The position numbers and the translations under genes were made by a program. Under the pieces are notes generated by a model. It ran no database searches. It saw only the letters and a program-made list of their open reading frames with translations, and was not told where the DNA came from. Positions 10,646 to 18,190 of a stretch of 47,169 nucleotides of DNA are shown here, one piece after another. The DNA is from Collinsella aerofaciens (GTDB taxonomy: Bacteria; Actinomycetota; Coriobacteriia; Coriobacteriales; Coriobacteriaceae): NCBI RefSeq assembly GCF_015561195.1, contig NZ_JADMSU010000012.1, positions 1-47,169 of the forward strand, in the 5' to 3' direction. Every line of letters starts with the position of its first letter. Position 1 is the first letter of the stretch.

Positions 10646-10784
10646 TTGCCCGCCGCGTGAGGGGTGTGGGGGTTAAGTTTATCGCGAGTTCCGCACGAAC
10701 AGGAGGCCACTTAATGTGGCCTCCGTCGTGAGCAGGACTGTAGAGCAGGAAACTTAACCCCCACACCCCTCACGCGGCGGGCAA
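10646..10784. repeat. Large palindromic element with perfect 35-bp arms
   Basis: The arms at 10646-10680 and 10750-10784 are perfectly complementary over 35 bp. The 69-nt centre contains a second nested hairpin: CACGA/TCGTG (10694-10698, 10726-10730) enclosing GGAGGCCAC/GTGGCCTCC (10702-10710, 10716-10724). It fills much of the 338-bp gap between the divergent rRNA methyltransferase and the amino-acid transporter, ending just before the transporter promoter. There is no open reading frame inside. It may be a MITE-like element or an RNA structure. Confidence 0.9.
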
Positions 10785-10791
10785 ACTCGCC

Positions 10792-10858
10792 TTGTGCTCT
10801 ATCACGCTAAAGTGTATGATTCTGGACGTTACATGACTCACTTTACCTAACTAAAGTG
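10792..10858 (+). promoter_or_regulatory. Promoter and candidate operator of the amino-acid ABC operon
   Basis: TTGTGC (10792-10797), a 17-nt spacer and TATGAT (10815-10820) form a good promoter. The heptamer TAAAGTG occurs at 10808-10814 (touching the -10), as its complement CACTTTA at 10839-10845 and again at 10852-10858; the last two form an inverted repeat just downstream of the expected start. This looks like a repressor site; the regulator is not known. Confidence 0.6.
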
Positions 10859-10876
10859 CCATCAAGGGGGAATACC

Positions 10877-11737
10877 ATGAATACCGATATGTCTCGTCGT
10901 CAGTTTGTTGGTCTAGCCGGCTCGCTCGCTACGGTGCTTGGCCTTGGTCTTGTCGGCTGCGGCGGTGGTGCCGGCAAGGGCTCCGCTGCAGGCTCTGCCG
11001 CGGCCAAGGATGTGAAGGGCGCTGCGGAGTCCAAGAAGCTCGTGGTGGGCTTTGATAAGTCCTATCCTCCGTACGGCTTTGTGGGCGACGATGGCGAGTA
11101 CACCGGCTTTGATCTCGATCTTGCCAAGGCTGTTGCCGATAAGCAGGGCTGGGAGGTCAAATACGAGGCCATCGACTGGGACGCCAAGGATACGCTGCTT
11201 AACTCGGGCGCCATCAACTGCATCTGGAACGGCTTTACCATGGAGGGCCGTGAGGACGACTACACGTTCTCCGAGCCGTACATGCTCAACGAGCAGGTGC
11301 TGGTGGTCAAGAAGGATGCGGGCATCAAGGGCTGGGACGATCTTGCCGGCAAGACTGTGATTACCCAGACTGATTCCGCTGCGCAGGACGTGCTTGAGGG
11401 TGACCAGAAGGATCTGGCGGCGACGTTTGCCACGCTCGACACGATCGGCGAGTACAACACGGCCTTTATGCAGCTCGAGAGCGGCGCGGTCGATGCCGTG
11501 GCTTGCGACCTTTCGATTGCCCAGTATCAGCTTGCCGCCAAGCCCGATGCCTATACGCAGCTTGATGAGCCGCTGTCCAGCGAGCACTACGCCGTTGGCT
11601 TTAAGAAGGGCGACACCAAGTCGGCCGACGCCGTGACCGAGTCGCTCAAGGCGCTCTACGAGGACGGCACGGTCAAGGACCTCTGCGATAAATATTCAAG
11701 CTATGGTTTGTCTTTCGATAATTGGGTGCTCAAGTAA
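10877..11737 (+). CDS. Polar amino-acid ABC transporter, substrate-binding lipoprotein
   Basis: A 286-residue extracytoplasmic binding protein of the SBP_bac_3 type. The signal begins Ser-Arg-Arg-Gln-Phe-Val-Gly, a twin-arginine-like motif, then a hydrophobic stretch and the lipobox Leu-Val-Gly-Cys at about residue 29, so it is probably a lipoprotein possibly exported by Tat. The mature part opens with Leu-Val-Val-Gly-Phe-Asp-Lys-Ser-Tyr-Pro-Pro-Tyr-Gly and contains Gly-Phe-Asp-Leu-Asp-Leu-Ala, typical of this family. ATG 10877 follows AAGGGGGA. The permease start codon overlaps this stop by one base. The ligand cannot be predicted beyond a polar amino acid. Confidence 0.93.
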   Translation: MNTDMSRRQFVGLAGSLATVLGLGLVGCGGGAGKGSAAGSAAAKDVKGAAESKKLVVGFDKSYPPYGFVGDDGEYTGFDLDLAKAVADKQGWEVKYEAIDWDAKDTLLNSGAINCIWNGFTMEGREDDYTFSEPYMLNEQVLVVKKDAGIKGWDDLAGKTVITQTDSAAQDVLEGDQKDLAATFATLDTIGEYNTAFMQLESGAVDAVACDLSIAQYQLAAKPDAYTQLDEPLSSEHYAVGFKKGDTKSADAVTESLKALYEDGTVKDLCDKYSSYGLSFDNWVLK

Positions 11738-12390
11738 TGTCTATTCAGGTCATGATGCAAATGCTTGGCCAGGGATTCTTGGTCAGTTTGCAGTTGTTTG
11801 TGCTGACGCTGCTGGGGTCGATTCCGCTGGGAATCCCCGTGGCGTTTATGCGCATGAGCAAGGTCGCGCCGCTGCGCTGGATTGCGCGCATCTACATTTC
11901 GGTCATGCGCGGCACGCCGCTCATGCTGCAGATGTTTGCCATCTACTTTGCCCCGTATTACGTGTTCGGCATCTCGCTCACGCCCGATTCCAAATGGACG
12001 GCGTGCGTTGTGGCGTTCATCATCAACTACGCCGGCTACTTTGCCGAGATCTATCGCTCGGGCCTGCAGTCGATTCCGCGCGGTCAATATGAGGCCGCCG
12101 AGGTGCTGGGCTATTCGCGCACGCAGACGTTTCTGTATATCGTGATGCCGCAGGTCGCCAAGCGTATTCTGCCGGCGATGGGCAACGAGATCATCACGCT
12201 GGTCAAGGACACGTCGCTGGCGTTTGCCATTGGCGTGGGTGAGATGTTCTCGACCGCCAAGGCGCTGGTTGCCTCGCAGGTGAGCATGGTGCCGTTTGCG
12301 ATTGCGGCGCTGATCTACTGGGTCTTTAACTTTGTGGTCGAGATGCTGCTGGGCGCCGCCGAGAAAAAATTGGATTACTACCATGATTAA
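11737..12390 (+). CDS. Amino-acid ABC transporter permease
   Basis: A 217-residue integral membrane protein of the HisMQ/GlnP type with about five helices. The conserved cytoplasmic coupling loop reads Gln-Tyr-Glu-Ala-Ala-Glu-Val-Leu-Gly-Tyr-Ser-Arg, matching the EAA motif, and an upstream Arg-Gly-Thr-Pro-Leu segment is typical of the family. The ATG at 11737 shares its A with the stop of the binding protein, so translation is coupled. As the only permease present it probably forms a homodimer. Confidence 0.93.
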   Translation: MSIQVMMQMLGQGFLVSLQLFVLTLLGSIPLGIPVAFMRMSKVAPLRWIARIYISVMRGTPLMLQMFAIYFAPYYVFGISLTPDSKWTACVVAFIINYAGYFAEIYRSGLQSIPRGQYEAAEVLGYSRTQTFLYIVMPQVAKRILPAMGNEIITLVKDTSLAFAIGVGEMFSTAKALVASQVSMVPFAIAALIYWVFNFVVEMLLGAAEKKLDYYHD

Positions 12391-13147
12391 TTCAGTAATG
12401 AATATAGCGAACGCGCGCAAGGCGTTTGGCGGCAATAAGGTGCTCAAGGATATCTCGCTCGAGGTCAAGCGTGGCGAGGTCGTGGCGATTATCGGGCCTT
12501 CGGGTGGCGGCAAGTCCACGCTGCTGCGGTGTGCCACGCTGCTCGAGACACTCGACGGAGGCTCACTCTCGTTTGGTGACCTTGCCGTTGCGACGGATGC
12601 GGGTTCGGGCGCGGTCTATGCGAAGGGCGATGTGCCCAAGCGGGCACGCTCGCGATTCGGCCTGGTGTTCCAAAATTACAACCTGTTCCCGCACTATACC
12701 GTGATGAAAAACATCATCGATGCTCCGATTCGCGTGCTCAAGCGCCCGCGCGAGCAGGCTGAAGCACGTGCGCGTGAGTTGATCGCGCAGATGGGGCTTA
12801 CGGGCAACGAGAACAAGGTGCCATGTGAGCTTTCGGGCGGTCAACAACAGCGTGTGAGTATCGCCCGCGCCTTGGCGCTCGATCCGGAGATCCTGTTCTT
12901 TGATGAGCCGACTTCGGCGCTCGATCCCGAGCTGACGGCCGAGGTGCTGCGTGTCATTAAAGACCTTGCCGCGCAGAATATGACGATGGTGATCGTGACC
13001 CACGCAATGCAGTTTGCGCGCGATGTTGCCGACCGCGTGATCTTTATGGACGGCGGTCGTATTGTCGAGGAGGGTCCTGCCGAGCAGGTCATCGACCATC
13101 CGCGCGAGCGGCGTACCCGTGAGTTCTTGAGCCGTATCGAGGGGTAG
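12383..13147 (+). CDS. Amino-acid ABC transporter ATP-binding protein
   Basis: A 254-residue ATPase that drives the importer. Walker A is Gly-Pro-Ser-Gly-Gly-Gly-Lys-Ser-Thr, the signature Leu-Ser-Gly-Gly-Gln-Gln-Gln-Arg, and Walker B ends Phe-Phe-Asp-Glu-Pro-Thr-Ser-Ala-Leu-Asp-Pro. The conserved His is in Val-Thr-His-Ala-Met. A short insertion of about 15 residues follows Walker A. I placed the start at the ATG 12383, overlapping the permease by 8 nt; ATG 12398 is possible. Neither has a strong ribosome-binding site, consistent with coupling. Confidence 0.92.
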   Translation: MINSVMNIANARKAFGGNKVLKDISLEVKRGEVVAIIGPSGGGKSTLLRCATLLETLDGGSLSFGDLAVATDAGSGAVYAKGDVPKRARSRFGLVFQNYNLFPHYTVMKNIIDAPIRVLKRPREQAEARARELIAQMGLTGNENKVPCELSGGQQQRVSIARALALDPEILFFDEPTSALDPELTAEVLRVIKDLAAQNMTMVIVTHAMQFARDVADRVIFMDGGRIVEEGPAEQVIDHPRERRTREFLSRIEG

Positions 13148-13181
13148 GCTCAGGTATTTACTCAACTATTAATTGAGGCGA

Positions 13182-13218
13182 AGCCGCCGTAGGTCTTACG
13201 GTCTGTGGCGGCTTTTTG
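13182..13218 (+). terminator. Terminator of the amino-acid ABC operon
   Basis: Stem AGCCGCC/GGCGGCT (13182-13188 with 13207-13213) with inner partial pairing, followed by TTTTTGTTTG. Confidence 0.85.
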
Positions 13219-13457
13219 TTTGCATCGACGGGGTTCAATAATCGCCCCACAAGCTTGTCTCTTCCTCTCGCCGCCTGTATTCATACGTGTGCCGAAAGGT
13301 GTGCATGGACGGTCGCCCGTGAGGGTAGGGTGGTGGCATAGGACATTTGGAGGGTGAGTCGGCTCGGCTGCCGACCATGCTGCTCCCGGGATGGCACCGA
13401 CCGCGAACTCTCCCCGTTGGCGTCGCGCAATGCGCGCGGCCCTGCAAGGAGGTCATC
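13219..13457. other. Gene-free leader before the EF-G paralogue
   Basis: About 240 nt without a convincing gene. A small hairpin GTCGGC/GCCGAC lies near 13356-13373, and the strong ribosome-binding site AAGGAGG (13446-13452) is at the end. No clear promoter hexamers were picked out. Confidence 0.4.
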
Positions 13458-15533
13458 ATGGGTGCTCCCAAGACCGGTAACGTAAGGAACGTGGTGCTCG
13501 TAGGCCAAGGCGGGGTGGGCAAGACTTCACTCGCCGAAGCCATGCTCCACCTTTCCGGCAAGACCGCCCGCCTGGGCGGCCACGACGGCACCAAGCCTAC
13601 GCTCGACTATGACCCTGAAGAGGTTAAGCGTGCGTTTTCCATCTCGACGACCATTGCGCCAATCGACTGGAAGGGCGCGCGCATCAATGTGCTCGATGCC
13701 CCGTGCTACCCCGATTTTATCGGCGACGCCTTTGCCGCGATGAGCGTCTGCGAGACGGCTCTGTTTGTGGTCGACGCCGAGGCCGGCCCGCAGCCTACGA
13801 CGGTTAAGCTCTGGTATGCCGCCGAGGACCTGCGCCTGGCGCGTGCGGTGTTCGTAAACCGCCTGTCGCGCTCCGAGGCCAGCTTTGCGACCACGATGGG
13901 CCTGCTGCAGGAGCGCTTTGGCACGCGCCTGGGCGCCGTGACCCTTCCCTGGGGCGAGGGCGAGGACTTTGACGGCATCATCGACCTGGTGCGCATGAAG
14001 GCGCGCCATTGCAACGGCACCGAAGCCGTTGAGTCGGAGATTCCCGAGGAGTATCGTGCCCAGGCCGAGGAGGCCCATGACCATCTGTGCGAGCTGGTGG
14101 CCGAGGCTGACGATGAGCTGATGATGAAGTACCTGGAAGGCGAGGAGACGCTGACGCAGGAGGAGCTTGAGGGCCTGCTGTCGAAGGCGATCGCCGAGCG
14201 CATCTTTGTGCCGGTCTTTGCGGGTGATTGCATTAAGGAGCAGGGCGTCAACTCGCTGATGGACGACATTGCGACGTACTTCCCGGCGCCGACCGACTAC
14301 GGCGAGATGCCGCTTATCGACGGCGATTCGCTCAAGATCTCGAGCGACGATGACCGTCCGGTGGCGTTTGTGTTTAAGACCCTGGCCGATCCGCAGCAGG
14401 GTCGCATCAGCTTTATTAAGGTGCTGACGGGTACGCTTGAGCCGGGCCTTGAGCTGGTCAACGCGCGCACGCGCAAGGGCGACCGTCTGGCTCACCTGTA
14501 TGTGATGTGCGGCCGCGACATGACCGAGGTCGGTCACGCCTATGCCGGCGACATCATCGTGGCGCCCAAGCTGGCGGCCGAGACGGGCGATACGCTCTCG
14601 ATTACCGGCAAGGTCGAGGCTGCGGCGTTTAAGTTCCCCAACTCGCAGTACCGCATTGCCATCGAGGCCGAGAATCGCGGCGACGAAGAGAAGCTCTACA
14701 CGTTTATCGAGAAGGCCTGCAAGGCCGATCCGACCATGAGCATCGACCGCGACGAGGAGACCGGCCAGACCATTATCTCCGCCGTTGGTGAGGCGCAGGT
14801 TTCGGTGCTGCTCAACCGTCTGGAGGACCGCACCAAGGTCGTTGCCAAGAGCGTGCCGATCCGCATCCCGTATCGCGAGACCATCCGCCGCACGGCGAGC
14901 GCTCAGGGCCGCCACAAGAAGCAGACCGGTGGTGCCGGTCAGTATGGCGACTGCTGGCTGCGCGTTGAGCCGCTCATTGGGCCCGACGGCACGAGCGATG
15001 GCTATGAGTTTGTGGACGAGGTCGTAGGTGGCCGTATTCCGCGCTCGCTGATCCCCGCCGTGGACAAGGGTGTCCAGGAGACCATGAAGGACGGCATCAT
15101 TGCCGGCTACCCGCTCACGGGCATTCGCGTGGCTGTGTACGACGGCTCGTATCACAGCGTCGACTCCAACGAGATGGCGTTTCGCGCGGCGGCCCGCATC
15201 GGTCTGCGCAAGGCGTGTGCCGATGCCGACCCGGTGGTGCTGGAGCCCATCGAGGAAATCACGGTGACTATCCCCGAGAGCTACGCCGGCGCCGTGATGG
15301 GCGACATCTCGGCATCGCGCGGTCGCGTGACGGGTATGGAGACCGATGAGCGCGGCGACACCGTGGTCATTGCCCAGGCGCCGCTGGCAGAGCTGACGGA
15401 TTATTCGACGCGCCTGCGCTCCATCACGCGCGGCACGGGCGACTTTACCATGAAGCCCGCTGGCTACGAGCAGGTGCCTTATGACGTTCAGGCCAAGCTG
15501 GTCGAGCGCTATGAGGAGGGTCGCGCCAAGTAA
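13458..15533 (+). CDS. Elongation factor G-like GTPase, divergent paralogue
   Basis: A 691-residue protein with the EF-G domain order: G domain, domain II, III, IV and V. The P-loop Gly-Gln-Gly-Gly-Val-Gly-Lys-Thr is at 16-23. Other GTPase motifs are altered: the DTPGH position reads Asp-Ala-Pro-Cys-Tyr (80-84), losing the catalytic His, and the NKxD position reads Asn-Arg-Leu-Ser (134-137), losing the Asp that selects guanine. Domain IV retains a Gly-Gly-Ala-Gly-Gln-Tyr-Gly-Asp block. It resembles the FusA2/EF-G2 paralogues whose role is unclear. ATG 13458 follows AAGGAGG; the longer frame to 13347 has no such site. Confidence 0.88.
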   Translation: MGAPKTGNVRNVVLVGQGGVGKTSLAEAMLHLSGKTARLGGHDGTKPTLDYDPEEVKRAFSISTTIAPIDWKGARINVLDAPCYPDFIGDAFAAMSVCETALFVVDAEAGPQPTTVKLWYAAEDLRLARAVFVNRLSRSEASFATTMGLLQERFGTRLGAVTLPWGEGEDFDGIIDLVRMKARHCNGTEAVESEIPEEYRAQAEEAHDHLCELVAEADDELMMKYLEGEETLTQEELEGLLSKAIAERIFVPVFAGDCIKEQGVNSLMDDIATYFPAPTDYGEMPLIDGDSLKISSDDDRPVAFVFKTLADPQQGRISFIKVLTGTLEPGLELVNARTRKGDRLAHLYVMCGRDMTEVGHAYAGDIIVAPKLAAETGDTLSITGKVEAAAFKFPNSQYRIAIEAENRGDEEKLYTFIEKACKADPTMSIDRDEETGQTIISAVGEAQVSVLLNRLEDRTKVVAKSVPIRIPYRETIRRTASAQGRHKKQTGGAGQYGDCWLRVEPLIGPDGTSDGYEFVDEVVGGRIPRSLIPAVDKGVQETMKDGIIAGYPLTGIRVAVYDGSYHSVDSNEMAFRAAARIGLRKACADADPVVLEPIEEITVTIPESYAGAVMGDISASRGRVTGMETDERGDTVVIAQAPLAELTDYSTRLRSITRGTGDFTMKPAGYEQVPYDVQAKLVERYEEGRAK

Positions 15534-15568
15534 CGCGTGATTTTGCCTGCAACATGCATGCCGATGCG

Positions 15569-15603
15569 AGGGCCGCTCTGGGCAATCCAGGGCGGCCCTT
15601 TTT
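15569..15603 (+). terminator. Terminator of the EF-G paralogue
   Basis: Stem AGGGCCGC/GCGGCCCT (15569-15576 with 15592-15599) with an inner CTGG/CCAG and a run of T. Confidence 0.88.
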
Positions 15604-15661
15604 GATCCCTGGGGGACAGAGGAAAACGGATCATGTTAGGTTCGGGGCAGCTTGGTCGGTC

Positions 15662-16645
15662 CTAGTCTCCCGAGGCCTGGTTGCGGCCGGTGGCGTAGTC
15701 GATCTGCACATGCGGCTGCAGGTTGTAGCAGTACACGTGGAAGCAGAGGGTCTTGCCGTGGTCCTCGATCGATTGCGCCTCAAGGCGCACGCCACGGCAG
15801 ACAAGTTCCTCTTCGTTATACATGGGCGTGACGCGGTAGAGCACATGGTTGCCCGTATCGCGGATGTAGCCGAGAATCTGCTCCTCAAACGGCAGCGTGC
15901 CCGTTTCGTTGAGATAGCGCGTGCCGGTGAGGAGATTTTTGCGGTTGGCGTTTTCGCCGCAGAGCGACCAGGCGATAAGGTGGCAGCGGTTGTAGAGGCT
16001 CTGGCCCGGAATAAAGTCGTAGCGCTGCTGGTGCCAACCGGCAGGATGGATACGCGAGATATCGCCGCGCTCGCCTTGACCGAGTGATTCGGGGCCCACG
16101 CAGGCGAGTGCTTTGCGGGTGCGGCCCAGGCTGTCGAGCTTGGAGAACTTCTTAAAGCAGCCCTCTTCTGTAGCGCGCTCGTATTCATCGAGCGTGAATG
16201 ATGGTGTGCCGAGCGGGTGCGTGCTGTCGGCGCGAAGGGCAACGTAGGGGTTGCCGGCGTAGTCGGGAATGCTGCTGAGATAAACACCGCGGGCGCGGTT
16301 GAGGTCGGGGTTTTCGACCTCGTCGATGGGGGTGGCGGCACTGTCCGCGGAAACGTCGTCATCGGTGTCGGTTGCGGCGGAATCGGAGCCATCGCCAGAG
16401 TCCTGGCCGTTTTGAGGGTCCGGGGAGCTCGCCGTTCCCGATTCGAGCCGGGCAACCAGGTCTGCCTCGTCGTCGGTGCGGCTGGGGCTCTCGTTTTGTT
16501 TTTCGGCCAGAGCCGCCGCTTGCTCATCGCTTTGCGGCGACAGCAGCTTGGGCGCCCCGTCGAGCGATCCCGTAAACAGCGCAAACCCTAGCACCACGGT
16601 GGTGCCGATGGAAAGTATTTGCTTGTAGGCGGGCTTGCGCGACAT
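15662..16645 (-). CDS. DNA/RNA non-specific endonuclease, NucA/EndA-like, membrane-anchored or secreted
   Basis: A 327-residue predicted nuclease. Residues about 10-28 are hydrophobic and act as a signal or anchor, followed by an acidic Asp/Ala-rich linker to about residue 110. The catalytic domain carries Tyr-Asn-Arg-Cys-His-Leu-Ile-Ala-Trp with the presumed catalytic His at 222, then Asn-Arg-Lys-Asn-Leu-Leu-Thr-Gly-Thr-Arg-Tyr-Leu-Asn, the metal-site Asn block of the family. In streptococci related proteins degrade DNA outside the cell, sometimes during competence; no competence gene is visible here. The ribosome-binding site is in a hairpin (see 16649-16693). Confidence 0.85.
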   Translation of the reverse strand: MSRKPAYKQILSIGTTVVLGFALFTGSLDGAPKLLSPQSDEQAAALAEKQNESPSRTDDEADLVARLESGTASSPDPQNGQDSGDGSDSAATDTDDDVSADSAATPIDEVENPDLNRARGVYLSSIPDYAGNPYVALRADSTHPLGTPSFTLDEYERATEEGCFKKFSKLDSLGRTRKALACVGPESLGQGERGDISRIHPAGWHQQRYDFIPGQSLYNRCHLIAWSLCGENANRKNLLTGTRYLNETGTLPFEEQILGYIRDTGNHVLYRVTPMYNEEELVCRGVRLEAQSIEDHGKTLCFHVYCYNLQPHVQIDYATGRNQASGD

Positions 16646-16648
16646 TGA

Positions 16649-16693
16649 GGCTCCTGGATGGACGGTTGGGAATCTACCAGTCTAGCAGGAGCC
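16649..16693 (-). promoter_or_regulatory. Hairpin hiding the ribosome-binding site of the nuclease gene
   Basis: On the minus strand GGCTCCTG (16686-16693) is complementary to CAGGAGCC (16649-16656). The latter contains the AGGAG ribosome-binding site located 5 nt before the nuclease ATG at 16645. Pairing would block ribosome entry. Confidence 0.6.
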
Positions 16694-16764
16694 GGCAAGG
16701 GCCGTTCTGTCGAACAAATACTTAAGATTTGAGACAAACGCTACTGATTCATTTGTTCCGCGGT

Positions 16765-17775
16765 CTAGATCGAGGTGGAGTCGAGCCAGTTGAGCTTGCA
16801 CTCGAGAATGCGCTGCTCGCCGGGTTCGCTGCTTCCGTCAAGTAGGGCGAGCAGCATCTCGGCTGCTTCGCGACCTTCTTGGTCGACGGGCTCGATGATG
16901 GTGGAGACGGTCGGTGTGGTGAGATTAGTCCAGTCTTCGCAGTTGAGTCCCAAAAGGCCGATTTGCTGCGGAAGCAGATGGGCCATTGGCTGGAGGGCCT
17001 TGTAGACACGGGGAAGTGCCCACTGATTTTGCACGAAGATAAGGGTTCGCTTGGCGGGATTGAACTTGAATTTAAAGTATTCGGTGAGCTCGTTGATTGA
17101 CGGCTTGTTGTGATCGATGGGAATCGCTTTGTAGAGCTGCCCGTTCGCTGCCAGCGCCTCGGCATACCCCTGAAAACGCTCCATGCGGGTGCGCATTTCG
17201 GTCATGTTGGCGGCAATGGAAAAGAAATCTTCGTAGCCGGCGTCGAGGAGTGCCTGTGTGGCGTTGTACACGCCGTCGTAAAGGTTGGTTTTGATCCAGC
17301 TGGTACCTGGGCTATAGATGGCCGCATCGAAAAAGACGACCGGCTTGCCGGCGCGTCTAATGCGGTCATGCACGGCTTTGAAGTTTGCCGTGGGCTGGAT
17401 GATAAAGCCATCGACGCCCAGCGAGAGCATCTTGTCGACGTACATGAGCTCGGTCTCGGGGTTAAAGTTGCTCGTGCAAACGACCGTCTGGTAGCCCGCG
17501 GGGAGCATGACCTGCTCCATGCCATTGAGAACGAGCCCCGCCCATTTGTTGGTGTTATCCAAAATGATGATGGCAATGACGTGGGTTTGCTTGCCGGTGA
17601 GCGTCTGCGCTTGGGCGTTGGGAACGTATCCGAGTTCCTTAATGACGCGCGCGATTTTGTTCTGCGTCTTCTCGCTAAGCTTTTCTCGTTTGTCGTTGAG
17701 GTAATACGAGACGCTTGCCGTCGAGGTTCCCGCCTCTCGAGCGACGTCTGCGATCGTAACGCGCTGTTTTGCCAC
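16765..17775 (-). CDS. LacI-family transcriptional regulator of the adjacent PTS operon
   Basis: A 336-residue repressor-type protein. The N-terminal helix-turn-helix and hinge read Val-Thr-Ile-Ala-Asp-Val-Ala-Arg-Glu-Ala-Gly and Lys-Glu-Leu-Gly-Tyr-Val-Pro-Asn-Ala; the rest is a periplasmic-binding-protein-like effector domain. I chose the GTG at 17775, preceded by GGAAGGAG at 5 nt, because it puts the HTH right at the N-terminus; the ATG at 17811 adds 12 residues. It is divergent from the PTS operon and probably controls it in response to a phosphorylated sugar. Confidence 0.92.
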   Translation of the reverse strand: MAKQRVTIADVAREAGTSTASVSYYLNDKREKLSEKTQNKIARVIKELGYVPNAQAQTLTGKQTHVIAIIILDNTNKWAGLVLNGMEQVMLPAGYQTVVCTSNFNPETELMYVDKMLSLGVDGFIIQPTANFKAVHDRIRRAGKPVVFFDAAIYSPGTSWIKTNLYDGVYNATQALLDAGYEDFFSIAANMTEMRTRMERFQGYAEALAANGQLYKAIPIDHNKPSINELTEYFKFKFNPAKRTLIFVQNQWALPRVYKALQPMAHLLPQQIGLLGLNCEDWTNLTTPTVSTIIEPVDQEGREAAEMLLALLDGSSEPGEQRILECKLNWLDSTSI

Positions 17776-17871
17776 AGCGACTCCTTCCGACAGATGAGCA
17801 TTTTCCAACATGATGACTTTGAGTCTTGGTGAAGGATACGCTTCGGTGAGCGGCTTTTTCCTTTCATATGA

Positions 17872-18030
17872 GTATGCAACAAATGCGGCATACGGGTGGG
17901 GTCGAAATTTGTGACCGGCATGCGCATCTGCCGTCTACCGAGAAAATCAAATACTTCTTGACTTTTGAAATCGAGGGCAAAATCGCAGGATTCATTTTTG
18001 GTTAAACGCATAACTAAATCGCATAACCAA
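17872..18030. promoter_or_regulatory. Candidate LacI operators between regulator and PTS operon
   Basis: Two symmetric motifs lie in the 415-bp divergent region. GTATGC (17872-17877) and GCATAC (17888-17893) form an inverted repeat. A second site has TTGGTTA...TAACCAA ends (about 17998-18030) and contains CGCATAAC twice in direct orientation (18007-18014 and 18020-18027). TTGACT near 17958 might be a -35. Binding is inferred from symmetry and position only. Confidence 0.45.
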
Positions 18031-18190
18031 CGCTCTGACCTGCGCGTTTACCGAAATAAGCTGGCATTAAGAAAAACGAGCACCTATATTGTTCTTGTCG
18101 AAAAGACAGCAAGTCCAAACGGCAGGGGATGCTCCGGAGGCCTCCGCAGACGGTGTCTTGCGCACGCAACTCTATGAAAAGAGGGAAGCA

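Noticed and set aside
13527-15155. Open frame of 542 codons opposite the EF-G paralogue
   Set aside because: Reverse-strand shadow with no recognisable domain, no ribosome-binding site and composition mirroring the EF-G codons.
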